A stretch of DNA of 64,000 nt from Psococerastis gibbosa (taxonomy: Eukaryota; Arthropoda; Insecta; Psocodea; Psocidae), in assembly GCA_963971405.1 (NCBI GenBank), contig OZ020489.1, positions 620,001-684,000 of the forward strand, written 5' to 3'. The position numbers were made by a program, and so were the translations under genes. Position 1 is the stretch's first letter; each line of letters begins with the position of its first letter. Below, piece after piece: positions 25,501 through 37,827 of this stretch. The notes beneath the pieces are model-generated. The model worked only from the letters and a program-made list of their open reading frames with translations. It had not been told where the DNA came from and ran no database searches.

Positions 25501-27075
25501 TTTAGGCTCATTGTATTGTACTTGACATTGAGCAATTGCTCCTGCGTGTTCATCGGTTTAAATGTTGCTAAAAAAAATTCATTCGACAAGAATAAAAAAA
25601 ATAGCTATTTACTTATTTTATTTTTTTTAAAGGTCTTGATATGACACGGGTGTCTTAATTTGGCTTATTATGGCTCATTGTATTGTAATTAACATTGAGC
25701 AATTGCTCCTGCGTGTTCATCGGTGTAAATGTAGCTAAAAAAAATTCATTCGACAAGAATTAGAAAAATAGCTATTTACTTATTTTATTTTTTTAAAGGT
25801 TTTAAAAAGATATAGGTGTCTTAATTTTGCTTTTTTTGGCTCAATGTATTGCACTTGACATTGAGCAATTGCCCCTGCGTGTTCATCGGTGTAAATGTAG
25901 CTAAAAAAAATTCATTTGACAAGAATAAGAAAAATAGCTATTTACTTATTTTATTTTTTTTAAAGGTGTTAAAAAGATATAGGTGTCTTAATTTTGCTTA
26001 TTTAGGCTCATTGTATTGTACTTAACATCGGCCACTTGCTCCTGCGTGTTCATCGGTGTAAATGTAGCTACAAAAAATTCATTCGACAAGAATACGAAAA
26101 ATAGCTATATACTTATTTTATTTTTTTTAAAGGTCTTGATATGACACGGGTGTCTTAAATTGGCTTATTTTGGCTCATTGTATTGTAATTAACATTGAGC
26201 AATTGCTCCTGCGTGTTCATCGGTTTAAATGTTGCTAAAAAAAATTCATTCGAAAAGAATAAAAAAAATAGCTATTTACTTATTTTATTTTTTTAAAGGT
26301 CTTGATATGATAAGGGTGTCTTAATTTTGCTTATTTTGGCTCATTGTATTGAAATTAACCTTGAGCAATTGCTATTGCGTGTTCATCGGTGTAAATGTAG
26401 CTACAAAAAATTCATTCGACAAGAATAAGAAAAATAGCTATTTACTTATTTTATTTTTTTTAAAGGTTTAAGAAAGATATAGGTGTCTTAATTTTGCTTA
26501 TTTTGGCTCAATGTATTGTACTTAACATTGAGCAATTGTTCCTGCGTGTTCATCGGTGTAAATGTAGCTAAAAAAAATTCATTCGACATGAATAAGAAAA
26601 ATAGCTATTTACTTATTTTATTTTTTTTAAAGGTTTTAGAAAGATATAGGTGTCTTAATTTTGCTCGTTTTGGCTCAATGTATTGTAATTAACATTGAGC
26701 AATTGTTCCTGCGTGTTCATCAGTGTAAATGTAGCTAAAAAAAATTCATTCGACAAGAATAAGAAAAATAGCTATTTACTTATTTTATTTTTTTAAAGGT
26801 TTTAAAAAGATATAGGTGTCTTAATTTTGCTTATTTTGGCTCATTGTATTATTCTTGACATTAAGCAATTGCTCGTGCGTGTTCATCGGTTTAAATGTTG
26901 CTAAAAAAAATTCACTCGACAAGAATAAAAAAAATAGCTATTTACTTATTTTATTTTTTTTAAAGGTCTTGATATGATAAGGGTGTCTTAATTTTGCTTA
27001 TTTTGGCTCACTGTATTGTACTAAACATTGAACAATTGCTTCTGCGTGTTCATGGGTGTAAATGTAGCTAAAAAA
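19026..27075 (+). repeat. Long-range repeat, copy 2 (partner at 0.33-8.2 kb)
   Basis: It carries the same marker order as the block at 331-8215. It lacks one monomer near 19,135, next to the cccctgcg marker, and has two that the partner lacks. Spacing of the catgggtg marker is 3,831 bp (23 monomers) and then 3,501 bp (21 monomers). The left edge overlaps the end of the 2.8 kb tandem duplication, so region 4 descends from an older copy of region 1 and not from adjacent duplication. Confidence 0.75.
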
Positions 27076-30000
27076 AATTCATTTGACAAGAATAAGAAAA
27101 ATAGCTATTTACTTATTTTTTTTTTTTTAAAGGTCTTGATATGACAAGGGTGTTTTAATTTGGCTTATTATGGCTCATTGTATTGCACTTGACATTGAGC
27201 AATTGTTTGTGCGTGTTCTTCGGTGTAAATGTAGCTAAAAAAAATTCATTCGACTAGAATAAGAAAAATAGCTATTTACTTATTTTATTTTTTTTAAAGG
27301 TCTTTAAAAGATATAGGTGTCTTAATTTTGCTTATTTAGGCTCACTGTATTGTACTTGACATTGAGCAATTGCTCCTGCGTGTTCATCGGTTTAAATGTT
27401 GCTAAAAAAAATTCATTCGACAAGAATAAAAAAAATAGCTATTTACTTATTTTATTTTTTTTAAAGGTCTTGATATGACACGGGTGTCTTAATTTGGCTT
27501 ATTATGGCTCATTGTAATGTAATTAACATTGAGCAATTGCTCCTGCGTGTTCATCGGTGTAAATGTAGCTAAAAAAAATTCATTCGACAAGAATTAGAAA
27601 AATAGCTATTTACTTATTTTATTTTTTTAAAGGTTTTAAAAAGATATAGGTGTCTTAATTTTGCTTTTTTTGGCTCATTGTATTGCACTTGACATTGAGC
27701 AATTGCCCCTGCGTGTTCATCGGTGTAAATGTAGCTAAAAAAAATTCATTTGACAAGAATAAGAAAAATAGCTATTTACTTATTTTATTTTTTTTAAAGG
27801 TGTTAAAAAGATATAGGTGTCTTAATTTTGCTTATTTAGGCTCATTGTATTGTACTTAACATCGGCCACTTGCTCCTGCGTGTTCATCGGTGTAAATGTA
27901 GCTACAAAAAATTCATTCGACAAGAATACGAAAAATAGCTATATACTTATTTTATTTTTTTTAAAGGTCTTGATATGACACGGGTGTCTTAAATTGGCTT
28001 ATTTTGGCTCATTGTATTGTAATTAACATTGAGCAATTGCTCCTGCGTGTTCATCGGTTTAAATGTAGCTAAAAAAAATTCATTCGACAAGAATAAGAAA
28101 AATAGCTATTTACTTATTTTATTTTTTTTAAAGGTTTTAGAAAGATATAGGTGTCTTAATTTTGCTCGTTTTGGCTCAATGTATTGTAATTAACATTGAG
28201 CAATTGTTCCTGCGTGTTCATCAGTGTAAATGTAGCTAAAAAAAATTCATTCGACAAGAATAAGAAAAATAGCTATTTACTTATTTTATTTTTTTAAAGG
28301 TTTTAAAAAGATATAGGTGTCTTAATTTTGCTTATTTTGGCTCATTGTATTGTACTATACATTGAACAATTGCTTCTGCGTGTTCATGGGTGTAAATGTA
28401 GCTAAAAAAAATTCATTCGACAAGAATAAGAAAAATAGCTATTTACTTATTTTTTTTTTTTAAAGGTCTTGATATGACAAGGGTGTCTTAATTTGGCTTA
28501 TTATGGCTCAATGTATTGCACTTGACATTGAGCAATTGCTCCTGCGTGTTCATCGGTGTAAATGAAGCTACAAAAAATTTATTCGACAAGAATAAGAAAA
28601 ATAGCTATTTACTTATTTTATTTTTTTTAAAGGTCTTAAAAAGATATAGGTGTCTTAATTTTGCTTATTTAGGCTCACTGTATTGTGCTTAACATTGGCC
28701 ACTTGCTCCTGCGTGTTCATCGGTGTAAGTGAAGCTACAAAAAATTCATTCGACAAGAATACGAAAAATAGCTATATACTTATTTTATTTTTTTTAAAGG
28801 TCTTGATATGACACGGGTGTCTTAAATTGGCTTATTTTGGCTCATTGTATTGTACTTAACATTGGCCACTTGCTCCTGCGTGTTCATCGGTGTAAATGTA
28901 GCTACAAAAAATTCATTCGACAAGAATACGAAAAATAGCCATTTACATATTTTATTTTTTTTAAAGGTCTTAAAAAGATATAGGTGTCTTAATTTTGCTT
29001 ATTTAGGCTCATTGTATTGTACTAAACATTGGCCACTTGCTCCTGCGTGTTCATCGGCTTAAATGTTGCTAAAAAAAATTCATTCGACAAGAATAAAAAA
29101 AATAGCTATTTACTTATTTTATTTTTTTAAAGGTCTTGATATGATAAGGGTGTCTTAATTTTGCTTATTTTGGCTCATTGTATTGAAATTAACATTGAGC
29201 AATTGCTATTGCGTGTTCATCGGAGTAAATGTAGCTACAAAAAATTCATTCGACAAGAATAAGAAAAATAGCTATTTACTTTTTTTTTTATTTTTTTTAA
29301 AGGTCTTAAAAAGATATAGGTGTCTTAATTTTGCTTATTTAGGCTCATTGTATTGTACTTGACATTGAGCAATTGCTCCTGCGTGTTCATCGGTTTAAAT
29401 GTTGCTAAAAAAAATTCATTCGACAAGAATAAAAAAAATAGCTATTTACTTATTTTATTTTTTTTAAAGGTCTTGATATGACACGGGTGTCTTAATTTGG
29501 CTTATTATGGCTCATTGTATTGTAATTAACATTGAGCAATTGCCCCTGCGTGTTCATCGGTGTAAATGTAGCTAAAAAAAATTCATTTGACAAGAATAAG
29601 AAAAATAGCTATTTACTTATTTTATTTTTTTTAAAGGTGTTAAAAAGATATAGGTGTCTTAATTTTGCTTATTTAGGCTCATTGTATTGTACTTAACATC
29701 GGCCACTTGCTCCTGCGTGTTCATCGGTGTAAATGTAGCTACAAAAAATTCATTCGACAAGAATACGAAAAATAGCTATATACTTATTTTATTTTTTTTA
29801 AAGGTCTTGATATGACACGGGTGTCTTAAATTGGCTAATTTTGGCTCATTGTATTGTAATTAACATTGAGCAATTGCTCCTGCGTGTTCATCGGTTTAAA
29901 TGTTGCTAAAAAAAATTCATTCGAAAAGAATAAAAAAAATAGCTATTTACTTATTTTATTTTTTTAAAGGTCTTGATATGATAAGGGTGTCTTAATTTTG

Positions 30001-31023
30001 CTTATTTTGGCTCATTGTATTGAAATTAACCTTGAGCAATTGCTATTGCGTGTTCATCGGTGTAAATGTAGCTACAAAAAATTCATTCGACAAGAATAAG
30101 AAAAATAGCTATTTACTTATTTTATTTTTTTTAAAGGTTTAAGAAAGATATAGGTGTCTTAATTTTGCTTATTTTGGCTCAATGTATTGTACTTAACATT
30201 GAGCAATTGTTCCTGCGTGTTCATCGGTGTAAATGTAGCTAAAAAAATTCATTCGACAAGAATAAGAAAAATAGCTATTTACTTATTTTATTTTTTTTAA
30301 AGGTTTTAGAAAGATATAGGTGTCTTAATTTTGCTCGTTTTGGCTCAATGTATTGTAATTAACATTGAGCAATTGTTCCTGCGTGTTCATCAGTGTAAAT
30401 GTAGCTAAAAAAAATTCATTCGACAAGAATAAGAAAAATAGCTATTTACTTATTTTATTTTTTTAAAGGTTTTAAAAAGATATAGGTGTCTTAATTTTGC
30501 TTATTTTGATTCATTGTATTATTCTTGACATTAAGCAATTGCTCGTGCGTGTTCATCGGTTTAAATGTTGCTAAAAAAAATTCACTCGACAAGAATAAAA
30601 AAAATAGCTATTTACTTATTTTATTTTTTTTAAAGGTCTTGATATGATAAGGGTGTCTTAATTTTGCTTATTTTGGCTCATTGTATTGTACTAAACATTG
30701 AACAATTGCTTCTGCGTGTTCATGGGTGTAAATGTAGCTAAAAAAAATTCATTCGACAAGAATAAGAAAAATAGCTATTTACTTATTTTTTTTTTTTTAA
30801 AGGTCTTGATATGACAAGGGTGTTTTAATTTGGCTTATTATGGCTCAATGTATTGCACTTGACATTGAGCAATTGCTCCTGCGTGTTCATCGGTGTAAAT
30901 GAAGCTAAAAAAAATTTATTCGACAAGAATAAGAAAAATAGCTATTTACTTATTTTTTTTTTTTTAAAGGTCTTGATATGACAAGGGTGTTTTAATTTGG
31001 CTTATTATGGCTCAATGTATTGC
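27076..31023 (+). repeat. Mosaic segment built from pieces of the preceding block
   Basis: Stretches here match 22.2-23.7 kb (for example 27,180-28,330) and 24.8-27.05 kb (for example 28,700-30,720), joined with whole-monomer omissions near 28,340 and 29,540. The marker gtgttttaatttggc (27,151, 30,822, 30,983) first appears here. At 30,780-31,020 two consecutive monomers share the same 3' half, suggesting a single-monomer duplication. Confidence 0.65.
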
Positions 31024-33533
31024 ACTTAACATTGAGCAATTGTTCCTGCGTGTTCATCGGTGTAAATGTAGCTAAAAAAAATTCATTCGACAAGAATAAG
31101 AAAAATAGCTATTTACTTATTTTATTTTTTTTAAAGGTTTTAGAAAGATATAGGTGTCTTAATTTTGCTCGTTTTGGCTCAATGTATTGTAATTAACATT
31201 GAGCAATTGTTCCTGCGTGTTCATCAGTGTAAATGTAGCTAAAAAAAATTCATTCGACAAGAATAAGAAAAATAGCTATTTACTTATTTTATTTTTTTAA
31301 AGGTTTTAAAAAGATATAAGTGTCTTAATTTTGCTTATTTTGGCTCATTGTATTGTACTTGACATTAAGCAATTGCTCCTGCGTGTTCATCGGTTTAAAT
31401 GTTGCTAAAAAAATTCACTCGACAAGAATAAAAAAAATAGCTATTTACTTATTTTATTTTTTTTAAAGGTCTTGATATGATAAGGGTGTCTTAATTTTGC
31501 TTATTTTGGCTCATTGTATTGTACTCAACATTGAACAATTGCTTCTGCGTGTTCATGGGTGTAAATGTAGCTAAAAAAAATTCATTCGACAAGAATAAGA
31601 AAAATAGCTTTTTACTTATTTTATTTTTTTTAAAGGTCTTAAAAAGATATAGGTATAGGTGTCTTAATTTTGCTAATTTAGGATCACTGTATTGTACTTA
31701 ACATTGGCCACTTGCTCCTGCGTGTTCATCGGTGTAAATGTAGCTACAAAAAATTCATTCGACAAGAATACGAAAAATAGCTATATACTTATTTTTTTTT
31801 TTTTTAAAGGTCTTGATATGACACGGGTTTCTTAAATTGGCTTATTTTGGCTCATTGTATTGTAGTTAACATTGAGCAATTGTTCCTGCGTGTTCATCAG
31901 TGTAAATGTAGCTAAAAAAAATTCATTCGACAAGAATAAGAAAAATAGCTATTTACTTATTTTATTTTTTTTAAAGGTTTTAGAAAGATATAGGTGTCTT
32001 AATTTTGCTTATTTTGGCTCAATGTATTGTACTTAACATTGAGCAATTGTTCCTGCGTGTTCATCGGTGTAAATGTAGCTAAAAAAAATTCATTCGACAA
32101 GAATAAGAAAAATAGCTATTTACTTATTTTATTTTTTTAAAAGGTTTTAGAAAGATATAGGTGTCTTAATTTTGCTTATTTTGGCTCATTGTATTGTACT
32201 TGACATTAAGCAATTGCTTCTGCGTGTTGATCGGTTTAAATGTTGCTAAAAAAAATTCATTCGACAAGAATAAAAAAAATAGCTATTTACTTATTTTATT
32301 TTTTTAAAGGTCTTAAAAAGATATAGGTGTCTTAATTTTGCTTATTTAGGCTCACTGTATTGTGCTTAACATTGGCCACTTGCTCCTGCGTGTTCATCGG
32401 TGTAAGTGAAGCTACAAAAAATTCATTCGACAAGAATACGAAAAATAGCTATATACTTATTTTATTTTTTTTAAAGGTCTTGATATGACACGGGTGTCTT
32501 AAATTGGCTTATTTTGGCTCATTGTATTGTACTTAACATTGGCCACTTGCTCCTGCGTGTTCATCGGTGTAAATGTAGCTACAAAAAATTCATTCGACAA
32601 GAATACGAAAAATAGCCATTTACTTATTTTATTTTTTTTAAAGGTCTTAAAAAGATATAGGTGTCTTAATTTTGCTTATTTAGGCTCATTGTATTGTACT
32701 AAACATTGGCCACTTGCTCCTGCGTGTTCATCGGCTTAAATGTTGCTAAAAAAAATTCATTCGACAAGAATAAAAAAAATAGCTATTTACTTATTTTATT
32801 TTTTTAAAGGTCTTGATATGATAAGGGTGTCTTAATTTTGCTTATTTTGGCTCATTGTATTGAAATTAACATTGAGCAATTGCTATTGCGTGTTCATCGG
32901 AGTAAATGTAGCTACAAAAAATTCATTCGACAAGAATAAGAAAAATAGCTATTTACTTTTTTTTTATTTTTTTTAAAGGTCTTAAAAAGATATAGGTGTC
33001 TTAATTTTGCTTATTTAGGCTCATTGTATTGTACCTGACATTGAGCAATTGCTCCTGCGTGTTCATCGGTTTAAATGTTGCTAAAAAAAATTCATTCGAC
33101 AAGAATAAAAAAAATAGCTATTTACTTATTTTATTTTTTTTAAAGGTCTTGATATGACACGGGTGTCTTAATTTGGCTTATTATGGCTCATTGTATTGTA
33201 ATTAACATTGAGCAATTGCTCCTGCGTGTTCATCGGTGTAAATGTAGCTAAAAAAAATTCATTCGACAAGAATAAGAAAAATAGCTATTTACTTATTTTT
33301 TTTTTTTTAAAGGTCTTGATATGACAAGGGTGTTTTAATTTGGCTTATTATGGCTCAATGTATTGCACTTGACATTGAGCAATTGCTCCTGCGTGTTCAT
33401 CGGTGTAAATGAAGCTAAAAAAAATTTATTCGACAAGAATAAGAAAAATAGCTATTTACTTATTTTATTTTTTTTAAAGGTCTTAAAAAGATATAGGTGT
33501 CTTAATTTTGCTTATTTAGGCTCACTGTATTGT
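31024..33533 (+). repeat. 2,510-bp (15-monomer) unit, copy 1
   Basis: Marked by gatataagtgtc, the ATAGGT doubling at 31649, cgggtttcttaaattgg and gtacctgac. It repeats at an offset of 2,510 bp. Only isolated differences from copy 2 are visible, such as tgctaattta versus tgcttattta near 31,673. Confidence 0.88.
31649..31660 (+). repeat. ATAGGT micro-duplication (also 34159-34170, 37168-37179)
   Basis: The usual agatataggtgtc is expanded by one ATAGGT copy, giving a 6-bp longer monomer. I see it only in these three copies of the 2,510-bp unit, so it arose before they multiplied and serves as a private marker. Confidence 0.85.
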
Positions 33534-36043
33534 ACTTAACATTGAGCAATTGTTCCTGCGTGTTCATCGGTGTAAATGTAGCTAAAAAAAATTCATTCGA
33601 CAAGAATAAGAAAAATAGCTATTTACTTATTTTATTTTTTTTAAAGGTTTTAGAAAGATATAGGTGTCTTAATTTTGCTCGTTTTGGCTCAATGTATTGT
33701 AATTAACATTGAGCAATTGTTCCTGCGTGTTCATCAGTGTAAATGTAGCTAAAAAAAATTCATTCGACAAGAATAAGAAAAATAGCTATTTACTTATTTT
33801 ATTTTTTTAAAGGTTTTAAAAAGATATAAGTGTCTTAATTTTGCTTATTTTGGCTCATTGTATTGTACTTGACATTAAGCAATTGCTCCTGCGTGTTCAT
33901 CGGTTTAAATGTTGCTAAAAAAATTCACTCGACAAGAATAAAAAAAATAGCTATTTACTTATTTTATTTTTTTTAAAGGTCTTGATATGATAAGGGTGTC
34001 TTAATTTTGCTTATTTTGGCTCATTGTATTGTACTCAACATTGAACAATTGCTTCTGCGTGTTCATGGGTGTAAATGTAGCTAAAAAAAATTCATTCGAC
34101 AAGAATAAGAAAAATAGCTTTTTACTTATTTTATTTTTTTTAAAGGTCTTAAAAAGATATAGGTATAGGTGTCTTAATTTTGCTTATTTAGGATCACTGT
34201 ATTGTACTTAACATTGGCCACTTGCTCCTGCGTGTTCATCGGTGTAAATGTAGCTACAAAAAATTCATTCGACAAGAATACGAAAAATAGCTATATACTT
34301 ATTTTTTTTTTTTTTAAAGGTCTTGATATGACACGGGTTTCTTAAATTGGCTTATTTTGGCTCATTGTATTGTAGTTAACATTGAGCAATTGTTCCTGCG
34401 TGTTCATCAGTGTAAATGTAGCTAAAAAAAATTCATTCGACAAGAATAAGAAAAATAGCTATTTACTTATTTTATTTTTTTTAAAGGTTTTAGAAAGATA
34501 TAGGTGTCTTAATTTTGCTTATTTTGGCTCAATGTATTGTACTTAACATTGAGCAATTGTTCCTGCGTGTTCATCGGTGTAAATGTAGCTAAAAAAAATT
34601 CATTCGACAAGAATAAGAAAAATAGCTATTTACTTATTTTATTTTTTTAAAAGGTTTTAGAAAGATATAGGTGTCTTAATTTTGCTTATTTTGGCTCATT
34701 GTATTGTACTTGACATTAAGCAATTGCTTCTGCGTGTTGATCGGTTTAAATGTTGCTAAAAAAAATTCATTCGACAAGAATAAAAAAAATAGCTATTTAC
34801 TTATTTTATTTTTTTAAAGGTCTTAAAAAGATATAGGTGTCTTAATTTTGCTTATTTAGGCTCACTGTATTGTGCTTAACATTGGCCACTTGCTCCTGCG
34901 TGTTCATCGGTGTAAGTGAAGCTACAAAAAATTCATTCGACAAGAATACGAAAAATAGCTATATACTTATTTTATTTTTTTTAAAGGTCTTGATATGACA
35001 CGGGTGTCTTAAATTGGCTTATTTTGGCTCATTGTATTGTACTTAACATTGGCCACTTGCTCCTGCGTGTTCATCGGTGTAAATGTAGCTACAAAAAATT
35101 CATTCGACAAGAATACGAAAAATAGCCATTTACTTATTTTATTTTTTTTAAAGGTCTTAAAAAGATATAGGTGTCTTAATTTTGCTTATTTAGGCTCATT
35201 GTATTGTACTAAACATTGGCCACTTGCTCCTGCGTGTTCATCGGCTTAAATGTTGCTAAAAAAAATTCATTCGACAAGGATAAAAAAAATAGCTATTTAC
35301 TTATTTTATTTTTTTAAAGGTCTTGATATGATAAGGGTGTCTTAATTTTGCTTATTTTGGCTCATTGTATTGAAATTAACATTGAGCAATTGCTATTGCG
35401 TGTTCATCGGAGTAAATGTAGCTACAAAAAATTCATTCGACAAGAATAAGAAAAATAGCTATTTACTTTTTTTTTATTTTTTTTAAAGGTCTTAAAAAGA
35501 TATAGGTGTCTTAATTTTGCTTATTTAGGCTCATTGTATTGTACCTGACATTGAGCAATTGCTCCTGCGTGTTCATCGGTTTAAATGTTGCTAAAAAAAA
35601 TTCATTCGACAAGAATAAAAAAAATAGCTATTTACTTATTTTATTTTTTTTAAAGGTCTTGATATGACACGGGTGTCTTAATTTGGCTTATTATGGCTCA
35701 TTGTATTGTAATTAACATTGAGCAATTGCTCCTGCGTGTTCATCGGTGTAAATGTAGCTAAAAAAAATTCATTCGACAAGAATAAGAAAAATAGCTATTT
35801 ACTTATTTTTTTTTTTTTAAAGGTCTTGATATGACAAGGGTGTTTTAATTTGGCTTATTATGGCTCAATGTATTGCACTTGACATTGAGCAATTGCTCCT
35901 GCGTGTTCATCGGTGTAAATGAAGCTAAAAAAAATTTATTCGACAAGAATAAGAAAAATAGCTATTTACTTATTTTATTTTTTTTAAAGGTCTTAAAAAG
36001 ATATAGGTGTCTTAATTTTGCTTATTTAGGCTCACTGTATTGT
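33534..36043 (+). repeat. 2,510-bp unit, copy 2
   Basis: Directly abuts copy 1 and repeats its full marker order, including ATAGGT doubling at 34159. A private change (caaggataaa near 35,277) is the main difference seen. Confidence 0.88.
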
Positions 36044-37390
36044 ACTTAACATTGAGCAATTGTTCCTGCGTGTTCATCGGTGTAAATGTAGCTAAAAAAA
36101 ATTCATTCGACAAGAATAAGAAAAATAGCTATTTACTTATTTTATTTTTTTTAAAGGTTTTAGAAAGATATAGGTGTCTTAATTTTGCTCGTTTTGGCTC
36201 AATGTATTGTAATTAACATTGAGCAATTGTTCCTGCGTGTTCATCAGTGTAAATGTAGCTAAAAAAAATTCATTCGACAAGAATAAGAAAAATAGCTATT
36301 TACTTATTTTATTTTTTTAAAGGTTTTAAAAAGATATAAGTGTCTTAATTTTGCTTATTTTGGCTCATTGTATTGTACTTGACATTAAGCAATTGCTCCT
36401 GCGTGTTCATCGGTTTAAATGTTGCTAAAAAAATTCACTCGACAAGAATAAAAAAAATAGCTATTTACTTATTTTATTTTTTTTAAAGGTCTTGATATGA
36501 TAAGGGTGTCTTAATTTTGCTTATTTTGGCTCATTGTATTGTACTTAACATTGAGCAATTGCTATTGCGTGTTCATCGGTGTAAATGTAGCTACAAAAAA
36601 TTCATTCGACAAGAATAAGAAAAATAGCTATTTACTTATTTTATTTTTTTTAAAGGTTTTAGAAAGATATAGGTGTCTTAATTTTGCTTATTTTGGCTCA
36701 ATGTATTGTACTTAACATTGAGCAATTGTTCCTGCGTGTTCATCAGTGTAAATGTAGCTAAAAAAAATTCATTCGACAAGAATAAGAAAAATAGCTATTT
36801 ACTTATTTTATTTTTTTAAAGGTTTTAAAAAGATATAAGTGTCTTAATTTTGCTTATTTTGGCTCATTGTATTGTACTTGACATTAAGCAATTGCTCCTG
36901 CGTGTTCATTGGTTTAAATGTTGCTAAAAAAATTCACTCGACAAGAATAAAAAAAATAGCTATTTACTTATTTTATTTTTTTTAAAGGTCTTGATATGAT
37001 AAGGGTGTCTTAATTTTGCTTATTTTGGCTCATTGTATTGTACTCAACATTGAACAATTGCTTCTGCGTGTTCATGGGTGTAAATGTAGCTAAAAAAAAT
37101 TCATTCGACAAGAATAAGAAAAATAGCTATTTACTTATTTTATTTTTTTTAAAGGTCTTAAAAAGATATAGGTATAGGTGTCTTAATTTTGCTTATTTAG
37201 GATCACTGTATTGTACTTAACATTGGCCACTTGCTCCTGCGTGTTCATCGGTGTAAATGTAGCTACAAAAAATTCATTCGACAAGAATACGAAAAATAGC
37301 TATATACTTATTTTTTTTTTTTTTAAAGGTCTTGATATGACAAGGGTTTCTTAAATTGGCTTATTTTGGCTCATTGTATTGTAGTTAACA
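36044..37390 (+). repeat. 2,510-bp unit, copy 3, partial with ~3 extra monomers
   Basis: Begins like copies 1 and 2. About 500 bp (three monomers, 36,545-37,043) is then inserted in phase, after which the unit resumes with ATAGGT doubling at 37168 and stops matching near 37,390. The inserted monomers resemble neighbours in the same unit, so they are a local duplication and not a foreign sequence. Confidence 0.8.
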
Positions 37391-37827
37391 TTGAGCAATT
37401 GCTCCTGCGTGTTCATCGGTTTAAATGTTGCTAAAAAAAATTCATTCGACAAGAATAAAAAAAATAGCTATTTACTTATTTTATTTTTTTAAAGGTCTTG
37501 ATATGATAAGGGTGTCTTAATTTTGCTTATTTTGGCTCATTGTATTGTACTTAACATTAAGCAATTGCTCTTGCGTGTTCATCGGTGTAAATGTAGCTAA
37601 AAAAAATTCATTCGACAAGAATAAGAAAAATAGCTATTTACTTATTTTATTTTTTTTAAAGGTCTTTAAAAGATATAGGTGTCTTAATTTTGCTTATTTA
37701 GGCTTATTGTATTGTACTTGACATTGAGCAATTGCTCCAGCGTGTTCATCGGTTTAAATGTTGCTAAAAAAAATTCAATCGACAAGAATAAAAAAAATAG
37801 CTATTTACTTATTTTATTTTTTTTAAA
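37391..37827 (+). repeat. Junction between 2.5-kb unit families
   Basis: Ordinary satellite monomers linking the 31-37 kb family to the 37.8 kb family. The part from about 37,540 (attaagcaattgctcttgcg, ccagcg, ttcaatcgac) recurs near 48,430-48,660, where it again precedes the same unit start. Confidence 0.6.
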
